Part shown: piece by piece, positions 5,915 to 7,865 of the stretch | Numbering within the stretch: position 1 is the first letter of the stretch | Layout of the letters: every line of letters starts with the position of its first letter | DNA from: an uncultured Nitrospina sp. | GTDB taxonomy: Bacteria > Nitrospinota > Nitrospinia > Nitrospinales > VA-1 | DNA: 7,865 nucleotides | Direction of reading: 5' to 3' | NCBI GenBank assembly: GCA_950072225.1 | Contig: CATMOP010000083.1 | Location: 1 to 7,865, forward strand | Translations under genes and position numbers: made by a program | The notes under the pieces: generated by a model | Seen by the model: only the letters and a program-made list of their open reading frames with translations | Databases searched by the model: none | Told to the model about the DNA's origin: nothing

Positions 5915-7147
5915 ATGTTTTTTAAACTCAAAAAGGACCGCTTCTCCCTGACTTCTGATGAAATCACGCAGAAAACTTATAAATGTGATTTATGGCGGGG
6001 AGGATTTGAAGGAGTACTTTCTTCCGGCGCTCAAACCTTCTGTTTGTTTATAGCTATCCGGTATTTCAATGCAGGGCAAATCATTAAATCTCTGATCGCC
6101 GCCGCTCCCTTTATGGGAATGTTCTTTTCCATACTTTTATTACATTACGCCTCCGCCACCAACTGGGGAAAATCGACATGGGGGGCTCTTCCCTCAATAA
6201 TTACGGGAGTCTGCCTTGTGATTTCCGCCTGGGCATCTTCCGTACACCTGTTCGCAATTTTTGTAATCACAGCATACATTTGCCGTAGTGCCCTGCTTCC
6301 CTTCATCACTGATATTTATGGGGACAATTATCCCCCGGATCGCCGCGCGGCATTTTTCTCGAAATCTTTGCTCTTATCGGTGGGGGTGGCTGCCCTATCT
6401 GGGTTTATCGGGTCTTCCATCCTTGAAAAGGATATCGAGTATTACCCGCTGATCTTTACCTTTCTGGGTTTCTGCGCCTTTTCCAAAGCTGCAGCCATCT
6501 ATTGTATGCCATCAAAACAGGTGGATAAGAGTCCCCATGAAAATCCTTTCGGAAACATGAAATATGCATGGCAGGACCGTTCCTTCGGCTATGTTTTACT
6601 GACTTGGTTCATTATGGGATTTGCTAATTTATGGACTCTCCCTTTACGAGTGGATTATGTCACCTCATCGCAATGGGGCATTGAAGGATCGGCCATTTTT
6701 GTAGCCATGATTATTACGGTCATTCCCGAAATAATGCGCATGCTTCTCATTCCATTCTGGGCAAGGCTATTTGATAAAATGAACTTCGTGATTCTTCGGA
6801 TGATCCTGAATCTGTCTTTTGCCGCCGGTGTTCTGCTGTTTTTTATCAGCTCCAATCCCTGGATTATCGGAGCAGGCTCCGCTTTGATAGGTGTTGCTTT
6901 TGCAGGGGGTAGCATTGCCTGGAACTTGTGGGTCACCAAATACGCCCCACCCGGAAAAACCGGTGCCTACATGTCGGTGCATGTCAGCTTGACAGGCATC
7001 CGCGGCACCTTGGGCCCGATGATAGGTTACTGGGCAGTTGGTCTGATCGGTGCCCAAAACATAGGCATCCTGTCCTGCGCCATGATGCTTCTGGCGACCC
7101 TGATGCTCATCCCGGAAATCAAGCACGGAAGGTGGAAAACAGCCTGA
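5915..7147 (+). CDS. Major facilitator superfamily (MFS) transporter, substrate unknown
   Basis: The 410-residue protein has about 12 hydrophobic segments (roughly 34-50, 56-77, 90-108, 110-131, 150-170, 176-196, 224-243, 258-281, 291-311, 315-336, 352-376 and 380-400), separated by a hydrophilic loop at ~198-220 between the two six-helix halves. This is the usual MFS length and layout. DIYGDNYPPDRRAAFFSK (133-150) lies in a cytoplasmic-type loop after TM4, and ARLFDKMN (283-290) resembles MFS motif A in the second half. WNLWVTKYAPPGKTGAYMS and GIRGTLGPMIGYW are typical of uncharacterised bacterial MFS proteins. It would act as a secondary transporter in the inner membrane; direction and substrate cannot be read from the sequence. 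The start ATG at 5915 lacks a Shine-Dalgarno sequence, but the N-terminal soluble helix (KLKKDRFSLTSDE) looks complete. It stands alone, divergent from the kinase, which might or might not control it. Confidence 0.92.
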   Translation: MFFKLKKDRFSLTSDEITQKTYKCDLWRGGFEGVLSSGAQTFCLFIAIRYFNAGQIIKSLIAAAPFMGMFFSILLLHYASATNWGKSTWGALPSIITGVCLVISAWASSVHLFAIFVITAYICRSALLPFITDIYGDNYPPDRRAAFFSKSLLLSVGVAALSGFIGSSILEKDIEYYPLIFTFLGFCAFSKAAAIYCMPSKQVDKSPHENPFGNMKYAWQDRSFGYVLLTWFIMGFANLWTLPLRVDYVTSSQWGIEGSAIFVAMIITVIPEIMRMLLIPFWARLFDKMNFVILRMILNLSFAAGVLLFFISSNPWIIGAGSALIGVAFAGGSIAWNLWVTKYAPPGKTGAYMSVHVSLTGIRGTLGPMIGYWAVGLIGAQNIGILSCAMMLLATLMLIPEIKHGRWKTA

Positions 7148-7157
7148 AGGCGACCCT

Positions 7158-7185
7158 TTGCCCCCTCCTTTTACTTTGCTATAAT
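7158..7185 (+). promoter_or_regulatory. Sigma-70-like promoter for the coiled-coil gene
   Basis: TTGCCC (7158-7163, four of six consensus bases) and a perfect TATAAT (7180-7185) are separated by 16 bp. Transcription would begin near 7192, giving a leader of about 74 bases before the ATG at 7266. It lies in the 118-bp gap after the MFS stop, where no intrinsic terminator is visible. This is the best promoter match in the window. Confidence 0.5.
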
Positions 7186-7265
7186 ATAGGGGTAAGGTTT
7201 TAACTTGATTTCACCGTTTTATTATAAAGAGCCTTAAAAACAACCCTTTAAACTAGCAATCCATC

Positions 7266-7865
7266 ATGGCCCGGAAAAATTTCAGCCTGAAAGATATCCA
7301 ATTGCTTGCCGATCACTATTCCCGATCAGGTGACCCGGAGGCCGTGGCCTTATTTCAAACGATCCAGTCTTTTTACGGTCCGGGGCAAAACCCTGAAGGC
7401 AGGGCTCCTATAGATCCCCTCGAAATATTAATGGCACTGGAAAATTCTCCAGTTTCACTTCCAGAAAATCAGGAGCAACATCTGACCTGGCTGAATTCCC
7501 TACGTGAAAAACTTAACCGCGAACTATTCGACACCATTTCCAGCCAGGGAAATCCCGCAGAACTGATCTTGGGCCCGAACTACACATTTATCCAAGTCGT
7601 GGAAAACCCGCAATCCACACCCGCTTCACCCGTAGAAGCCACACCGCAGCCAAGAAAATTTAAGGAATCTGAAATCACCTTTAACCTCCCAGACGAACTG
7701 AAACTGGAGTTCGAACAACAGCTGGAACGCTTAAAAGAAAAGGAAGAACAAACCAATATCAAAATGCGAGGGATTCTTGCGAAAGAAAAAGAGCTGGAGG
7801 AAAACAAGGTCCGCCTTGAACAAGAAAATTCCGAGTTTCGCATACGCCTGCAAAAACTGCGCGAA
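7266..7865 (+). CDS. Uncharacterised protein with C-terminal coiled coil (3' partial)
   Basis: From ATG at 7266 the frame is open for 200 codons to the last base of the window, so the C-terminus is missing. No signal peptide or membrane segment is present, so it is probably cytoplasmic. Residues 1-115 look like a small helical domain (MARKNFSLKDIQLLADHYSR, then DPLEILMAL and REKLNRELFDTI). Residues ~113-130 are a Pro/Thr/Ser/Ala-rich linker. From ~145 onward the sequence is a strongly charged heptad-like coiled coil rich in Glu, Lys, Leu and Gln (LEFEQQLERLKEKEEQ onward) that continues past the edge. I do not recognise the N-terminal family. Coiled coils of this type occur in scaffold, cytoskeletal and secretion-associated proteins, but nothing here decides between them. 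Its start lacks a Shine-Dalgarno sequence. Coding status rests on the long open frame, natural composition and the promoter upstream. Confidence 0.8.
   Translation, partial: MARKNFSLKDIQLLADHYSRSGDPEAVALFQTIQSFYGPGQNPEGRAPIDPLEILMALENSPVSLPENQEQHLTWLNSLREKLNRELFDTISSQGNPAELILGPNYTFIQVVENPQSTPASPVEATPQPRKFKESEITFNLPDELKLEFEQQLERLKEKEEQTNIKMRGILAKEKELEENKVRLEQENSEFRIRLQKLRE

Noticed and set aside
7580..7843. Minus-strand Ser/Phe-rich frame near the window end
   Set aside because: It is the antisense of the Glu/Lys-rich coiled coil, which typically yields long Ser/Phe/Leu-rich shadow frames.

Overview
The window holds six protein-coding genes, two of them cut by the window edges, plus one probable gene remnant in a convergent gap. 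It reads as a chromosomal stretch from a Gram-negative-type bacterium. Secreted TPR/FGE-like proteins, RI-type leucine-rich repeat (LRR) proteins and an orphan PAS histidine kinase with a Cys-rich PAS loop would suit Nitrospinota or deltaproteobacteria-like lineages. That placement is an impression from protein style, not a database result. No tRNA, rRNA, CRISPR array, transposase or phage gene was seen.

Bases 1-3846 are all read on the + strand and look like one exported-protein cluster. They contain the C-terminal part of an LRR protein (1-743), a signal-peptide protein with TPR-like repeats and a C-terminal FGE-sulfatase/SUMF1-type domain (849-2219), a small exported protein of unknown family (2286-2720), and a second LRR protein with an N-terminal membrane or signal segment (2728-3846). 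The two LRR genes are paralogs with the same strict 27-residue (81-bp) repeat. The FGE-like domain lacks both catalytic cysteines of true formylglycine-generating enzymes, so a structural or binding role is more likely than sulfatase activation. Short spacings (66 and 7 bp) suggest co-transcription of the last three genes. A shared role at the cell envelope is inference only.

Bases 3847-4105 separate the cluster from a convergent histidine kinase. This gap carries a 41-codon frame with a CPTCGC motif that continues, after a single TAG, for 19 more sense codons. It may be the remnant of a small metal-binding (TRASH/YHS-like) protein.

Bases 4106-5557 (- strand) encode an orphan membrane PAS histidine kinase with no response regulator in view. 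The 357-bp divergent gap (5558-5914) holds a degraded palindromic intergenic repeat and small hairpins. Bases 5915-7147 (+) encode a 12-TM-type MFS transporter. A good sigma-70-like promoter (7158-7185) then precedes a coiled-coil protein that starts at 7266 and runs off the window end.

Gene starts across the window lack clear Shine-Dalgarno sequences. Base composition differs between the A+T-rich LRR/small-protein genes and their more G+C-rich neighbours.
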